NCBI GenBank assembly: GCA_052386745.1
Contig: JBQTJW010000001.1
Span: forward strand, 128,846-192,845
Direction of reading: 5' to 3'
DNA length: 64,000 nt
DNA from: Panacagrimonas sp052386745
GTDB lineage: Bacteria; Pseudomonadota; Gammaproteobacteria; Nevskiales; Nevskiaceae
Shown here: piece after piece, positions 1-14,500 of the stretch
How the letters are laid out: each line of letters opens with the position of its first letter
Numbering within the stretch: position 1 is the first letter of the stretch
Program-made: the position numbers and the translations under genes
The notes under the pieces: generated by a model
Database searches by the model: none
Told to the model about the DNA's origin: nothing
What the model saw: the letters and a program-made list of their open reading frames with translations, nothing else

Positions 1-260
1 CTCCCAAGGCCGATCTTCCCTTGCACTGGCACACCTCGGCCGAACGGATGGTGCTGGTTGCGGGCGAGCTTCAGGTCACGTACGACGGGCAGAAGACGGC
101 GACGCTCAAGCCTGGGACCTATGCCTACGGCCCTGCCAAGCTGCCGCACAAGGGCGCCTGCGTGAGCGCGGTTCCGTGCGTGCTGTTCATCGCTTTCGAG
201 TCACCCCTGGATGCCGTTCCGGTGGAAAGCTCGGCGAAACAGGCGGAGCAGCCGAAATAG
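1..260 (+). CDS. Cupin-domain protein, 3' end only
   Basis: This is the C-terminal part of a small cupin protein; the frame is open from the left edge, so the start lies outside the window. The visible residues contain the first cupin metal motif as HWHTSAE (an HxHx3E pattern) followed by a GEL/VTYDG strand, and a second-motif-like PGTYAYGP...PHKG with the distal His. Such proteins bind a divalent metal in a beta barrel and have very varied functions, so no substrate can be named. The tail after the barrel is short and polar. A methyltransferase follows on the same strand after about 146 bases; no functional link is evident. Confidence 0.7.
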   Translation, partial: PKADLPLHWHTSAERMVLVAGELQVTYDGQKTATLKPGTYAYGPAKLPHKGACVSAVPCVLFIAFESPLDAVPVESSAKQAEQPK

Positions 261-406
261 GGCTGTGCTGGATTTCTGGCGCAGCAATGTCCGGCAAGGG
301 TCTTCCCGGCGGGCGGGCTGACCCTCGGTGCCGGTAGTCGACGACTCCGCGGTATCACTTGCCGATCGCGGAGATCGCCCGCAGTGGCCGTCACCTGGAG
401 GATCCC

Positions 407-1210
407 ATGACCGATTTCACCGAACTCAAGAAGAAGCAGCGCGCCACCTGGGCGCTTGGCGAGTACGACCGTATCGCCGAGAGCCTGACGATTTCCACCG
501 ACCAGACCTTGCGCGTTGCCAAGATCCGACCGGGAGAGCGCGTCCTCGACGTTGCGACCGGTACCGGCATCACCGCCCTTGCGGCAAGGGAACGCGGGGC
601 CCAGGTGACCGGCGTCGACCTCACTCCGGAACTCCTCGCGGTGGCGCAACAGAAGGCGCTGGCCGAGGGCTTCCCGGATATCGATTTCCGGGAGGGTGAT
701 GCCGAGTCGCTGCCGTTTGCCGACGCGAGCTTCGACGTCGTGCTGTCCACCTGCGGGCACATGTTTGCACCGGACCAGGACAGGGTCGCGGCTGAACTCG
801 CGCGCGTGACACGCCCTGGCGGCCGTGCCGTCTTTCTGGCGTGGACTCCCGAAGGGGGTCTGGGACAATGGTTTCGCATCACCAACAAGTACTTCCCTCC
901 GCCGGCGGGCGTTCCAAGCCCGTTCAACTGGGGAAATGCCGACAAGGTGCGGGCGTTTCTCGGAAGCAGCTTTCGCGATATCGAGTTCACCCGCGGCGAC
1001 TGCCCGCAGTTCGGCGCCTCGCCGGAGGATATCTGGGGCCTGTTCTCGACCCGTTACGGGCCTACCGTGAGAGCCGTTTCGACTCTGCAGGGCGACGCTC
1101 TGGAAGCCTTTCGCGCCGAACTGCTCGCCTTCCTCGGCGGCTACCGCGCGGCCGATGGCAGGGTGCGCTGGGGCCGCGAATACCTCATCACACGCGCCGT
1201 TCGCTCGTGA
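407..1210 (+). CDS. Class I SAM-dependent methyltransferase
   Basis: A 267-residue methyltransferase of the Methyltransf_11/UbiE-like group. Motif I, VLDVATGTG, lies at residues 46-54, and the acidic residue ending the next strand is in VTGVDLTPE. Motifs II and III are visible as FDVVLSTCGHMFAPD and TRPGGRAVFLAW. The C-terminal half (from about residue 150) is a variable lid that should set the substrate, which cannot be named. The ATG at 407 is chosen because GGAGG at 397-401 sits five bases upstream; an in-frame start at 359 has no such site. The protein is probably cytosolic, with no signal peptide or membrane segment. Confidence 0.8.
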   Translation: MTDFTELKKKQRATWALGEYDRIAESLTISTDQTLRVAKIRPGERVLDVATGTGITALAARERGAQVTGVDLTPELLAVAQQKALAEGFPDIDFREGDAESLPFADASFDVVLSTCGHMFAPDQDRVAAELARVTRPGGRAVFLAWTPEGGLGQWFRITNKYFPPPAGVPSPFNWGNADKVRAFLGSSFRDIEFTRGDCPQFGASPEDIWGLFSTRYGPTVRAVSTLQGDALEAFRAELLAFLGGYRAADGRVRWGREYLITRAVRS

Positions 1211-1517
1211 ACGAGCAGGGTGACTTCAGGCGGTGACGGATCTGCGCCGCCCGATGCGCTGAAGTGCTCGCGGCGGTCGGCGACGCGAACCTGGGCCCCG
1301 CGACCATCTTTTCGCGCACGGTCAGCGTTGCGGCTCCCGGCGCCAGGATCTTGCTGCGTTTGACCCTCGTATTCCCTCCGTCGATGTGTCTAGGCGCCGA
1401 AAAATTACGGGCCGGGAGGAAACCGTTCCGGCTGGCCGCAGACTGGACCGGGCGAATATGCACAAAACTTGCTGCGATGTTCCCCTTGCGACTCAAGTGC
1501 GGAAATCGGGAGCGGAT
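1211..1517. other. Intergenic stretch upstream of glgP, no gene seen
   Basis: About 307 bases between the methyltransferase stop and the glgP start. Frames are open across it, and the glgP frame itself runs back to 1386, but nothing in it resembles a known protein. The Shine-Dalgarno sequence GGGAG for glgP is at 1508-1512. No convincing -10/-35 pair or terminator hairpin was recognised. Confidence 0.5.
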
Positions 1518-4046
<2,529 letters not shown>

Positions 4047-4075
4047 AGCCCTGAGCGGCGGACTCTCCGCTCACG

Positions 4076-4696
4076 CTAGCGCAGTGCGGCGGCGGCCCGG
4101 GCGAGGTCTTCGACGGCGCGCCAGTCCTGCGCCTGCACCAGCGCGGCGGGCGCCAGCCATGATCCGCCGACGCAGCCCACGTTCTTCAGCGCCAGGAAGG
4201 TCGGCGCCGAGCTGACGTCGATGCCCCCCGTGGGGCAGAACAGCACGTCGCTGAACACCGAGCCGAGCGCCTTGAGCATGCCGATGCCGCCGGCCTGCTG
4301 CGCCGGGAACAGTTTCAGCGCGCGGAAGCCCGCTTCGCGCGCGGCGATCACGTCGGACGGCGTCATGGTGCCCGGCAGGAAAGGTAGGCCGGACGCCCGG
4401 ATCGCCGCCAGCAGCGCGCCGCTGCAGCCGGGGCTGACGCCGAACTGCGCGCCCGCGGCCATCGCGCGCTCAAGGTCGCCGGCGCTGGTGACGGTGCCGA
4501 CGCCGACGATGGCGTCCGGCACCGCGGCCCGGATCGCGCGCACCGAGTCCAGCGCCTGCGGCGTGCGCAGGGTGATTTCCAGCACGCGGATGCCGCCCGC
4601 AAGCAGCGCGCGCGCCAGCGGAACGGCGTGCGCCACGTCGTCGAGGACGATGACCGGCATTACCGGGCTGGCCTGCATGATCTCGGTGATCTGCAT
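4076..4696 (-). CDS. eda: KDPG/KHG aldolase (2-dehydro-3-deoxyphosphogluconate aldolase)
   Basis: Second step of the Entner-Doudoroff pathway: splits 2-keto-3-deoxy-6-phosphogluconate into pyruvate and glyceraldehyde-3-phosphate by Schiff-base chemistry. It has 206 residues, normal for the family. The catalytic Lys is K128 in ALKLFPA; the general acid/base Glu is E40 in VLEITLRT; T68 in GVGTVT lines the active site; PTGGID is near residues 155-160. The ATG at 4696 is chosen because AGGAG stands nine bases upstream. An in-frame ATG at 4717 overlaps the edd stop as ATGA and would add seven residues. The gene follows edd directly, so the two form one translationally coupled unit. Confidence 0.93.
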   Translation of the reverse strand: MQITEIMQASPVMPVIVLDDVAHAVPLARALLAGGIRVLEITLRTPQALDSVRAIRAAVPDAIVGVGTVTSAGDLERAMAAGAQFGVSPGCSGALLAAIRASGLPFLPGTMTPSDVIAAREAGFRALKLFPAQQAGGIGMLKALGSVFSDVLFCPTGGIDVSSAPTFLALKNVGCVGGSWLAPAALVQAQDWRAVEDLARAAAALR

Positions 4697-4713
4697 GGAC
4701 GCGTTCTCCTGAC

Positions 4714-6582
<1,869 letters not shown>

Positions 6583-6789
6583 GGGCACTCCGGCAGCGGC
6601 AAACGGGAACGGCTGGCAGGAAACGCGCTAGCGAATTCGCGCGCCCGAAATGTTCTGCAGTATTCCGGCCCGCAAGGATCGGACCGGAAAAGCGCGCGCA
6701 AATTCGGCGTGCAACCATCGCCAGCGCTGCACCGTCGGTACGGGCATCGCGGATGCTGCGTCCACTGCGAACAACCGGAGAGCCCAGGC

Positions 6790-7506
6790 ATGGCGGTCGA
6801 ATCGAACGGGATTACGGAGCAGCGATTCGCAGACGCCGCGGATGCGGCGGGCCAGTTGGCGCAGGACGTTGCCAATCTGCTGCGAGAGGGCATCACGGAT
6901 CGCGGAACGGCCTCGCTCGTGGTCTCCGGCGGCAGGAGCCCGATCCCGTTCTTCCATGCGCTGCGCGCGCAGTCGTTGGACTGGAGGAAGGTCTGGATCA
7001 CGCTGGCCGACGAACGCTGGGTCGATGCGGCCTCGGCCGACAGCAACGAGCACCTGGTTCGCAAGCATCTGCTGGTGGGGAACGCCGCGGCGGCGCGGTT
7101 CGTCGGGCTGAAGACTCCAGCCGCAACGCCGCAGGCGGGCCTTGCGCAAAGCGCGGCGGCACTCGTGCAAATCCCCCGGCCGTTCGACGCGGTGGTGCTG
7201 GGCATGGGCGACGATGGCCACACGGCCTCGCTGTTCCCTGGCGCCGCGAATCTTGCCGAAGCCCTGTCGCGGGTCGGCAGGTCGCCACTGGCCGCGATCG
7301 AGCCGCTCACCGCGCCCCTGGCGCGCATCACCCTGACGCTGCCCACGCTGCTCGATGCGCGACGGGTGTTCCTGCCGATCGCGGGCGCCGCCAAGCTCGC
7401 GGTGTACGCGCGGGCGCGGCAGCACCACGAGCCCATGACCCTGCCGATTTCAGCGGTGCTGCACCAGGACCGCACGCCGGTGACGGTGTTGCTGAGCGAC
7501 CGGTAG
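6790..7506 (+). CDS. pgl: 6-phosphogluconolactonase (DevB type)
   Basis: Hydrolyses 6-phosphogluconolactone made by Zwf into 6-phosphogluconate. The 238-residue protein matches the DevB/NagB-like lactonase family, with SGGRSP at 47-52, LADERWV near 72-78 and the strongly conserved GMGDDGHTASLFPG. The ATG at 6790 follows GGAGAG by seven bases. Longer in-frame readings upstream cross the edd gene on the other strand and have no family resemblance. It is followed after 156 bases by zwf and is divergent from edd-eda. A small GC-rich dyad, CCTCCGC-C-GCGGAGG, lies directly after its stop at 7508-7522, without a T run. Confidence 0.92.
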   Translation: MAVESNGITEQRFADAADAAGQLAQDVANLLREGITDRGTASLVVSGGRSPIPFFHALRAQSLDWRKVWITLADERWVDAASADSNEHLVRKHLLVGNAAAARFVGLKTPAATPQAGLAQSAAALVQIPRPFDAVVLGMGDDGHTASLFPGAANLAEALSRVGRSPLAAIEPLTAPLARITLTLPTLLDARRVFLPIAGAAKLAVYARARQHHEPMTLPISAVLHQDRTPVTVLLSDR

Positions 7507-7662
7507 ACCTCCGCCGCGGAGGCCTTCGCCTTACGGCCACGCGTCCCGCCACTTGGCGTCCGTTTTGCGTGAAGGCGAGGGCATCCGTCGCAACGGCAGC
7601 CCGCGCCCCCGGCGCGCCGGCCGCGTCGCGAACCCGCTTTTCGATCCAGGGAGTCCTGCACG

Positions 7663-9129
7663 GTGGCGAAGATTCCTCCCGGCGTCGGCCCGCGTTTTCC
7701 GCAGGTCGTGATCCTGTTCGGTGCAACAGGCGATCTGTCGCGCCGCAAGCTGCTGCCCGGCCTGTTCCACCTGGTGACGGCCGGGTTCATTCCGGACTGC
7801 CGGATCATCGGCGTGTCGCTGGACGAGATCGATCTGGACACCTTCCGCGGCAACGTGCGCTCGGCGCTGGACGAGTTCGCGCCGCGCAAGAAGGTGGTCG
7901 ACTCCCATTGGCTCGCCTTCGCGCAGACGCTGGACTACGTGCCGATGTCCGCCGGTCCCGCGGCGCTGAGGAGCGCGGTCGACCGGGCCGAGCTGGGCAT
8001 CGGCAGCGAGAGCCGGCGCGTCCACTACCTCAGCGTGCCGCCCAACGGCGCGCTGCCGGCGGTGCGGCTGCTGGCGGAGGCCGGGCTGGTGGCGGGCTCG
8101 CGCATCATCATGGAAAAGCCGTTCGGCACGGACCTGGCCAGCGCGGTGGAACTCAACGCGCGCCTGCATGAGGTGTTCGACGAGCAGCAGATCTTTCGCA
8201 TCGACCATTTCCTGGGCAAGGAACCGGCGCAGAACATCCTGGCGTTCCGCTTCGCCAACGGCCTGTTCGAGCCGATCTGGAACCGCAATTTCATCGACCA
8301 CGTGCAGATCGACGTGCCGGAGACGCTGGGCCTGGGCAAGCGCTCGGCGTTCTACGAGCAGACCGGCGCCTTCCGCGACATGGTGGTGACGCACCTGTTC
8401 CAGATTCTCGGGTTCATGGCCATGGAGCCGCCGACCGCGCTGGCGCCCGCGCCGATCAGCGAGGAAAAGAACAAGGTCTTCCGCAGCATGCTGCCGCTGG
8501 ATCCGGCCAACGTGGTGCGCGGCCAGTACGCCGGCTACCGGTCGGAGCCGGGAGTGGACCCGACCTCGGACACCGAGACGCTGATTGCGCTCAAGTGCCT
8601 GATCGACAACTGGCGCTGGGCCGGCGTGCCGTTCTACCTGCGCACCGGCAAGCGCATGGCCGAGGGCCAGCGCATCATTTCCATCGCCTTCCGCGAGCCG
8701 CCCAAGAGCATGTTCCCGCCCGGCAGCGGCGTGGGCGCCCAGGGGCCGGACCATCTCACGTTCGACCTGGCCGATGCCTCGAAGATGTCGCTCTCGTTCT
8801 ACGGCAAGCGGCCGGGTCCCGGCATGCGGCTGGACAAGCTCAGCCTCCAGTTCGCGATGGACGACACCGCCCTGATCGGCGATGTGCTGGAAGCCTACGA
8901 GCGCCTGATCCTGGACGCCATGCGCGGCGACCACACCCTGTTCACAACGGCCGATGGCATCGAGCGGCTGTGGCAGGTGTCAGCGCCGCTGCTGGAAGCG
9001 CCGCCGCCGGTGCGCTTCTACGAGCCCGGTTCCTGGGGGCCCAAGGCCATCCACCAGCTGGTGGCGCCGCGGGCCTGGCGCCTGCCGTTCGAGCGTGCGT
9101 GGCGCGATCCGACCCACGCCGCCCGCTGA
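7663..9129 (+). CDS. zwf: Glucose-6-phosphate 1-dehydrogenase
   Basis: Oxidises glucose-6-phosphate to 6-phosphogluconolactone with NAD(P)+. The 488-residue length is standard. The nucleotide-binding fingerprint GATGDLSRRKL is at residues 20-30, and the substrate-binding signature RIDHFLGKE contains the key lysine at 186; a second block, FRDMVVTHLFQ, follows. The GTG start at 7663 has AGGGAG nine bases upstream. Together with pgl on this strand and edd-eda on the other it completes the route from glucose-6-phosphate to pyruvate and triose phosphate. Its stop is only six bases from the convergent gshA stop. Confidence 0.95.
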   Translation: MAKIPPGVGPRFPQVVILFGATGDLSRRKLLPGLFHLVTAGFIPDCRIIGVSLDEIDLDTFRGNVRSALDEFAPRKKVVDSHWLAFAQTLDYVPMSAGPAALRSAVDRAELGIGSESRRVHYLSVPPNGALPAVRLLAEAGLVAGSRIIMEKPFGTDLASAVELNARLHEVFDEQQIFRIDHFLGKEPAQNILAFRFANGLFEPIWNRNFIDHVQIDVPETLGLGKRSAFYEQTGAFRDMVVTHLFQILGFMAMEPPTALAPAPISEEKNKVFRSMLPLDPANVVRGQYAGYRSEPGVDPTSDTETLIALKCLIDNWRWAGVPFYLRTGKRMAEGQRIISIAFREPPKSMFPPGSGVGAQGPDHLTFDLADASKMSLSFYGKRPGPGMRLDKLSLQFAMDDTALIGDVLEAYERLILDAMRGDHTLFTTADGIERLWQVSAPLLEAPPPVRFYEPGSWGPKAIHQLVAPRAWRLPFERAWRDPTHAAR

Positions 9130-9135
9130 GGGCCA

Positions 9136-10440
9136 TCAGACGGCGGACGGGCGACCGCCCAGGCCCGCAATCTCCCGCGCCGCCGCCACCAGCGCCAGGC
9201 GCGCCACCACGCCGTAGGCGTAGAAGCGGTTGGGCTCGGCGTTGGGGTCTTCGGACAGGTCGGGGTGGTTGCAGCAGCTCTCGAACGCCAGCGGCTTGAA
9301 GCTCATGCCGGGGGCGTTGAGGTTTTCCTGGTTGCTGCGCCGTTCGTTCACGCGGTAGAAGCCGCCGACCACGAAGCGGTCGATCATGTAGACCACGGGT
9401 TCGGCGGTGTGCTTGTCCGGACCCCAGGTCTCGAAGGTGTGCACGCCTTCCTGGATGATGGCGCCGGTCACCTCGCGGCCTTCCTTGGCGCTGGCCATGT
9501 GCGTGCGCGCCTTGCGGTTCATCTCGCGCACGTCGTCGGCGCTGCGCACCGTCATCACGCCCATGCCGTAGGTGCCGGCGTCGGCCTTGATGATGACGAA
9601 GGGTTCCTCGGCAATGCCGTACTCCGCGTACTTCTCGCGGATGTCCTCCAGCAGCAGTTCGACGTTGCTGACCAGGCACTCCTCGCCTTCGCGCTTGAGG
9701 AAGTTGATCTGGCCGCAGTTGCGGAACAGCGGGTCCACCCACCAGGAATCGATGCCCGCCACCTTGCCGAACTCGCTGGCCACGTCGCGGTAGTAGCCGA
9801 AATGCTGGGTCTTGAGCCGCGCGTGCCAGCCCGCACCCGGCGGCGGCACGATCACCTGGCCGATGCCCTCCAGCACCGGCGGGATGCCGGCCGACAGGTC
9901 GTTGTTGAGCAGCACCACGCAGGGCGAGAAGTCGCTGACGCGAACGCGCTCGCCGTCGCGGATCAGCGGCTCCAGCACCAGGTCGCGGCCGGATAGTTCG
10001 AGCCTGAGCGTGGTCGGTTCGCGGATCTCGGGCAGCAGCGAGCCGATGCGCACCTTGTAGCCGGCCTCGCGGATCATCTCGGCCAGCGTCGCCACGTTTT
10101 CCAGGTAGAACTTGTTGCGCGTGTGGTTCTCCGGCACCAGCAGCACGCCGGTCGCGGTAGGGCAGGCGCGCTCCACCGCGGACTGGATCGCCTGGATGCA
10201 CAGCGAGCCCAGCCCGGGGTTCAGGTTGTTGAACCCGCCGGGGAACAGGTTGGTGTCCACCGGCGCCAGCTTGAAGCCGGCGTTGCGCAGGTCCACCGAA
10301 CAGTAGAAGGGCGGGCGCGTCTTCAGCCACTGGCTGCGGAACCAGGCTTCGATGTCCGCACTGCGCGCAATCAGCTGCTGCTCGAAGCGCAGCAGGGGCG
10401 AGGTGTTGCGGGCCGACAATTCAGGGATGGTACCGAGCAT
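9136..10440 (-). CDS. gshA: Glutamate-cysteine ligase, Acidithiobacillus-type family
   Basis: First enzyme of glutathione synthesis, of the proteobacterial family typified by the Acidithiobacillus ferrooxidans enzyme rather than the E. coli GshA fold. About 434 residues. Recognisable stretches are FKLAPVDTNLFPGGFNNLNPG near residue 60, LLVPENHTRNKFYLENV, and a C-terminal segment FVIIKADAGTYGMGVMTV with a nucleotide-binding look, then VGGFYRVNERRSNQENLNAPG. The ATG at 10440 is chosen because the family-like sequence begins just after it; no strong Shine-Dalgarno is visible, and the frame stays open upstream to 10587. The Kef-type antiporter at 53.5 kb belongs to a family that can be glutathione-gated. 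Confidence 0.88.
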   Translation of the reverse strand: MLGTIPELSARNTSPLLRFEQQLIARSADIEAWFRSQWLKTRPPFYCSVDLRNAGFKLAPVDTNLFPGGFNNLNPGLGSLCIQAIQSAVERACPTATGVLLVPENHTRNKFYLENVATLAEMIREAGYKVRIGSLLPEIREPTTLRLELSGRDLVLEPLIRDGERVRVSDFSPCVVLLNNDLSAGIPPVLEGIGQVIVPPPGAGWHARLKTQHFGYYRDVASEFGKVAGIDSWWVDPLFRNCGQINFLKREGEECLVSNVELLLEDIREKYAEYGIAEEPFVIIKADAGTYGMGVMTVRSADDVREMNRKARTHMASAKEGREVTGAIIQEGVHTFETWGPDKHTAEPVVYMIDRFVVGGFYRVNERRSNQENLNAPGMSFKPLAFESCCNHPDLSEDPNAEPNRFYAYGVVARLALVAAAREIAGLGGRPSAV

Positions 10441-10599
10441 GGCGCATACGGGGAGGGGTTCTATGCACCTAGCGTAGCCGATTCCCCGGACCGCCCGCGC
10501 GCAGGGCCGCGCCGCGCCGCGGCGTGCGAAAATGACCGCGTTCCGCGCGGGCGGACAGGCGTTCCACACGATCCACCCGCGCCCCACGAGGGAGAGACC

Positions 10600-10992
10600 G
10601 TGTCCACTGCTGCGGCCGCAAACAGCGCGATCAAGATCATGGTGGTCGACGACAGCGCCACCATCCGCCGCGCCGCCGAATCACTGCTGGGTCAGGAGGG
10701 CTACGCCGTGCTGACCGCGCAGGACGGCTTCGAGGCCCTGGCGCGCATCGCCGAGCATCACCCGGACCTGGTGTTCATCGACATCATGATGCCGCGCCTG
10801 GACGGCTACCAGGCCTGCGCGCTGATCAAGGCCAACCCGCACTTCGCCGCCACGCCGGTGGTCATGCTCTCGTCCAAGGACGGCTTGTTCGACCGCGCGC
10901 GCGGCCGGCTCGTGGGTTCGGACGAATACCTCACCAAGCCCTTCACCCGCGAGGAACTGCTGCAGGCCGTGCGCCGCCACCTGCGCCCATGA
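10600..10992 (+). CDS. pilG: Twitching-motility response regulator PilG
   Basis: Single-domain CheY-like receiver of 130 residues. The acidic pair is D17-D18 (MVVDDS), the phospho-acceptor is D61 in FIDIMMPRLDG, and the conserved Lys is in YLTKPF. The segments DIMMPRLDGYQ and ALIK, and the string VVMLSSKDGLFDRARGRLVGSD, match Pseudomonas PilG closely, so it is called PilG rather than PilH. GTG at 10600 follows GAGGGAGA. Its stop overlaps the pilI start (ATGA at 10989-10992). It is the first gene of a four-gene chemosensory operon and is expected to receive phosphate from the ChpA kinase and act on type IV pilus extension. It is divergent from gshA. Confidence 0.9.
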   Translation: MSTAAAANSAIKIMVVDDSATIRRAAESLLGQEGYAVLTAQDGFEALARIAEHHPDLVFIDIMMPRLDGYQACALIKANPHFAATPVVMLSSKDGLFDRARGRLVGSDEYLTKPFTREELLQAVRRHLRP

Positions 10993-11537
10993 GCCATGCC
11001 CTGCGCGACCTGCGCGGCGACCCATTCGCCCTGCTGCTGGAGCTGGACGCGCACCTGCGCCGGCGGCTCGGTGGCCGCCAGCGTCCCGCCGACGACGCCT
11101 GGCAGGGCCTGGCCGTGCGCATCGCGCGGCAATGGCTGCTGGTGCCGCAGGCCGATGTCCGGGAAGTGCTGGCACCGCCCCGCTGCACGCGCGTGCCCAA
11201 CGCGCAGCCCTGGCTGGCGGGTGTCGGCAAGGTGCGCGGCCGGCTGCTGACCGTGGTCGATGCCGGCCGGCGGTCGGGCGCCAGCGCGAGCGCGGCCAGC
11301 GCTGGAGCGCGCGCCCTGCTGCTGCGCTCGGACCGATCGCCGCTGCTGTTCCTGGTGGACGAGATCGCCGGGCACCAGGCCTTCGGCGCCGCGGAGCAGG
11401 CGAGCGTGGTGCAGCCCGTCGGCGGGATCCCGGCCGCCTGCCTGCTCGGCGCCTTTTGCCGCGACGGTCGCCAATGGCCGGTGCTCAGCCTGCACCGATG
11501 GGCGCAGTCCGAGGCGCTGCGGAGTGCCGGCGCTTGA
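10989..11537 (+). CDS. pilI: CheW-like adaptor PilI
   Basis: A 182-residue CheW-domain protein that should couple a chemoreceptor to the ChpA/PilL kinase. After an N-terminal lead the CheW fold is seen in RIARQWLLVPQADVREVL, WLAGVGKVRGRLLTVVDAG (the typical strand turning into V/P-hydrophobic-D) and LLFLVDEIAG. Alanine-rich segments lie around residues 98-108. It overlaps pilG by four bases upstream and probably the chpA TTG start downstream. In Pseudomonas and Xanthomonas a pilJ receptor gene normally follows pilI; here the kinase gene follows at once. Confidence 0.82.
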   Translation: MSHALRDLRGDPFALLLELDAHLRRRLGGRQRPADDAWQGLAVRIARQWLLVPQADVREVLAPPRCTRVPNAQPWLAGVGKVRGRLLTVVDAGRRSGASASAASAGARALLLRSDRSPLLFLVDEIAGHQAFGAAEQASVVQPVGGIPAACLLGAFCRDGRQWPVLSLHRWAQSEALRSAGA

Positions 11538-14500
11538 GCGACGGCGCGCAATCCTTCCGTCCGGCCGGCGCGGACATCGGCTGGGTTCGCGGCGAACTCC
11601 AGGTGAGCCTGCGCCAGGCCGCGCAAGGGGTGGAGCAGTTCGCCGAGACGCCGGAAATTCGCGCGCCGCTGGACGATGCGCTGCAGCGCCTGCACGAAGC
11701 TCGCGGCGTGCTCGTCATGGTGCAGGCTTGCGGCGTCGCGCTGCTGGTGGAGGAAGCGCGGCAGGCGCTGCTGGACATCTCCGCCAGCCGCCTCGGCGAT
11801 GTCCGTTCCGCGGCGGCGGCCGTCATCGGCGGATGCCTGCTGGCAATCGACGTCATCGACCTGCTGCAACAGGGTGGCGACGACTGCGCGCTGCTGATGC
11901 AGCCCGCCATCAACGAGCTGCGTATCGCCCGCGGCAAGCCCCTGGCCACGGAAGAGGACCTGTTCGTCGCCCACTTCGGCGCGCTGTCGGTCACGCTGGC
12001 CGGCCCCAGCACCTGGCCCGAAGGCGATGCGCGTAGCGAGGCCGCGCGCCTGTCGCCCGCGTTCTCGGCCGCGCTCATGACGTGGTTCAAGGACCAGGAC
12101 ACGGCGCGCTCGCTGGCGCGGATGGGGCGGGTGGCCGAGATCGTGTCCGGGCACTGCAGGCCTCCCTTGCTCTGGCAGCTGTGGCGCACGGTCGCCGCGT
12201 GCGTGGAGGCGCTGCTATCCGGCACGCTGGACGCGAGTTTGGAGCTCAAGCGGCAGTTCGGTCGCGCCGGGCAGGTCCTGAAGACGCTGGCCGAGGCGGG
12301 CGAGGACGCGGCACTCAAGGGCCTGAACGACGTGTCGCTGCGCCTGCTGTTCCACGCCGGCCGCTCGCGCGGGGCCGGGCAGCGCGTGGCCTTTTTGCGC
12401 TCGCAGCTTCAGCTGGATCTCTGGCTGCCGAGTGCCGAGCGCGTGCAGGCGCGGCGCGCGCGGCTGCGCGGCGCCGGAACGCAGCTGCTCGACACGCTCC
12501 TGGGCGAGATCCGCAGCGACCTGGCCGCCGTGCGCGACGGCCTGGACGTGGCGCTGCGCTCGGATGCCGATGCGGCGGATTTCCACGCCGCCGGCCAGCG
12601 CCTGAGGCGCGTCGCAGACACGCTCTCGATGCTCGGCCTAAACGAGGAAGCGGCGGTGCTGGGTGCGCCGGTGGAGATGCTCGCCACCCCCCGGGCCACG
12701 CGGGAGAGCGCGGTCGGATGGACCCGGTGCGCCGCCGCCATCCTCCAGGTTGAACAGTCGCTTGAAGGCGCCCTGCGCCGGCAGTTTGGAGGTGCGGAGC
12801 CACTCTCGATGGCCGCCACGACGCCGCTGCCGGACGAGCTGCGCAGCGGCATTTCCGCGCTGCTGCGCGAGGCGCTCAACAACCTCAAGCAGGTCAAGAT
12901 GCAGGCGGAGAGCGGCTTGCTCGAAAACAATGCCGCGGCAATCACCGAGGCGGCGCGGCTGCTGGATGAAATCGCCGGCGGCCTCAGCATCCTGGGGCTG
13001 GCGCCGGCGGCCGATCTGGTGCAGCGCGTGCAGCAGGTTGTGCTGTCGGGCGAACGGCCTGGCGAACGGTCCGGCGCCGCGCCTCCCGGTCGGCTGCCGC
13101 GGGAATTTGCCGATGCGCTGGCCGCCATCGAGTACTTCATCGAACGTCGCCTGGACGGCTCGCCCGCGGCGCAGCCGGTGCTCGACCGCATGGCGCGCCT
13201 GCTCGCGGAAACGCCGGTGCCGGATCGGCCCGCGAAACCGGTCGCGGCTCCAGCGAAGCCCGGGCGGCGGCCTGCGGACGCCGACGCGCCTGCAGTCCCT
13301 GCGGACGAAGACCTCCGCAGCGTTTTCATCGACGAAGCCGCCGAAGTCACGGCCGCCCTGAGCGCTGCGCTGCAACGCTGGCGGCAGAATCCGGACGATC
13401 GCACCGCGCTGCCGGACCTTCGTCGCGGGTTCCACACGCTCAAGGGCAGCGGGCGCACGGTGCACGCGGACGGCGTGGCCGCGCTGGCGCGATCGATCGA
13501 GGCCCTGATCCAGGCCCTGATCCAGGCCAGTGACGAGGGCACGGGACCGGCTCTGGAAGCGGTGGTCGACCTGGTGGATCGAAGCATCGCCGCCTTGCCC
13601 GCGCTGCTCGCCGCGTTCGCGCGCGGAGAGCCTGTTCCGCCAGAGGCAGCCGAAATCGCCGCGCTCGCGGATCGTCTGGCAGCCAAGGGCAGCGTGGATG
13701 GACGGGCCGAGACCGTGCCCACCGATCCGCCCCCGGACCTGGACGGGGAGCAGGCGCCGACACCCGAACTGCTGGCGGTGTTCGCGCCCGAGGCCTTGGA
13801 GTTGCTGGATGCGCTTCGGGACACCGCGAATCGCTGGCGCGAGGTGCCCGCCAGTGCGATGCCCGGCATGACCCTGCAGCGCGACCTGCACACCTTCAAG
13901 GGCGGCGCGCGCGTGGCTGGCCTGCGCAGCCTGGGTGACGCCGCGCACGCGCTCGAAACGAGGCTGGTGGAGTTGCAGCATCGCGGGTTCGAGGCCAGCG
14001 CTGATGACGTGGATGACGTGGCCCGGCGGATCGCGCATCTCCGGGACACGGTCGAAGCGCTGCTGGACCGGCAACCCCCGGCGCCGCGCCCGCATGAGCC
14101 GCCTGAAACGGCAGAACCGTCACCCGTCGAGCCGTTTGAAGCTGCCGAAAAGACTTCCTCCGCGACGATGGGCGACGGGCCCGCCTGGGACCCGCAGCTG
14201 TTCTGGCAGCCGCCCGGCGATGAAGCCGCCGGGCTCGAAGCGAGGCGCGAGGCCGTGCGCGTGCCGGTCGAGACGCTGGATACCCTGCTCAGCCAGGCCG
14301 GCGAGATGGCCGTGCAGCGTGCGCGGCTGGACGAGAGCCAGGCCCTGCTGCGGTCCACGCTGGCGGAGGTCTCGGCCACTGTGACGCGCCTGGGCGAGCA
14401 GATGCGTCACCTCGAAATCGAGAACGAAGCGCAGATCGCGGCGGCGCACTTCGCGCCCGGCGAGGGTGCGCACCGCTACCAGGGGCGCTTCGATCCGCTG

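Noticed and set aside
7508..7522. GC-rich dyad directly after pgl as a terminator
   Set aside because: A single-base loop and no T run; pgl and zwf are more likely linked than separated, so it is only mentioned with pgl.
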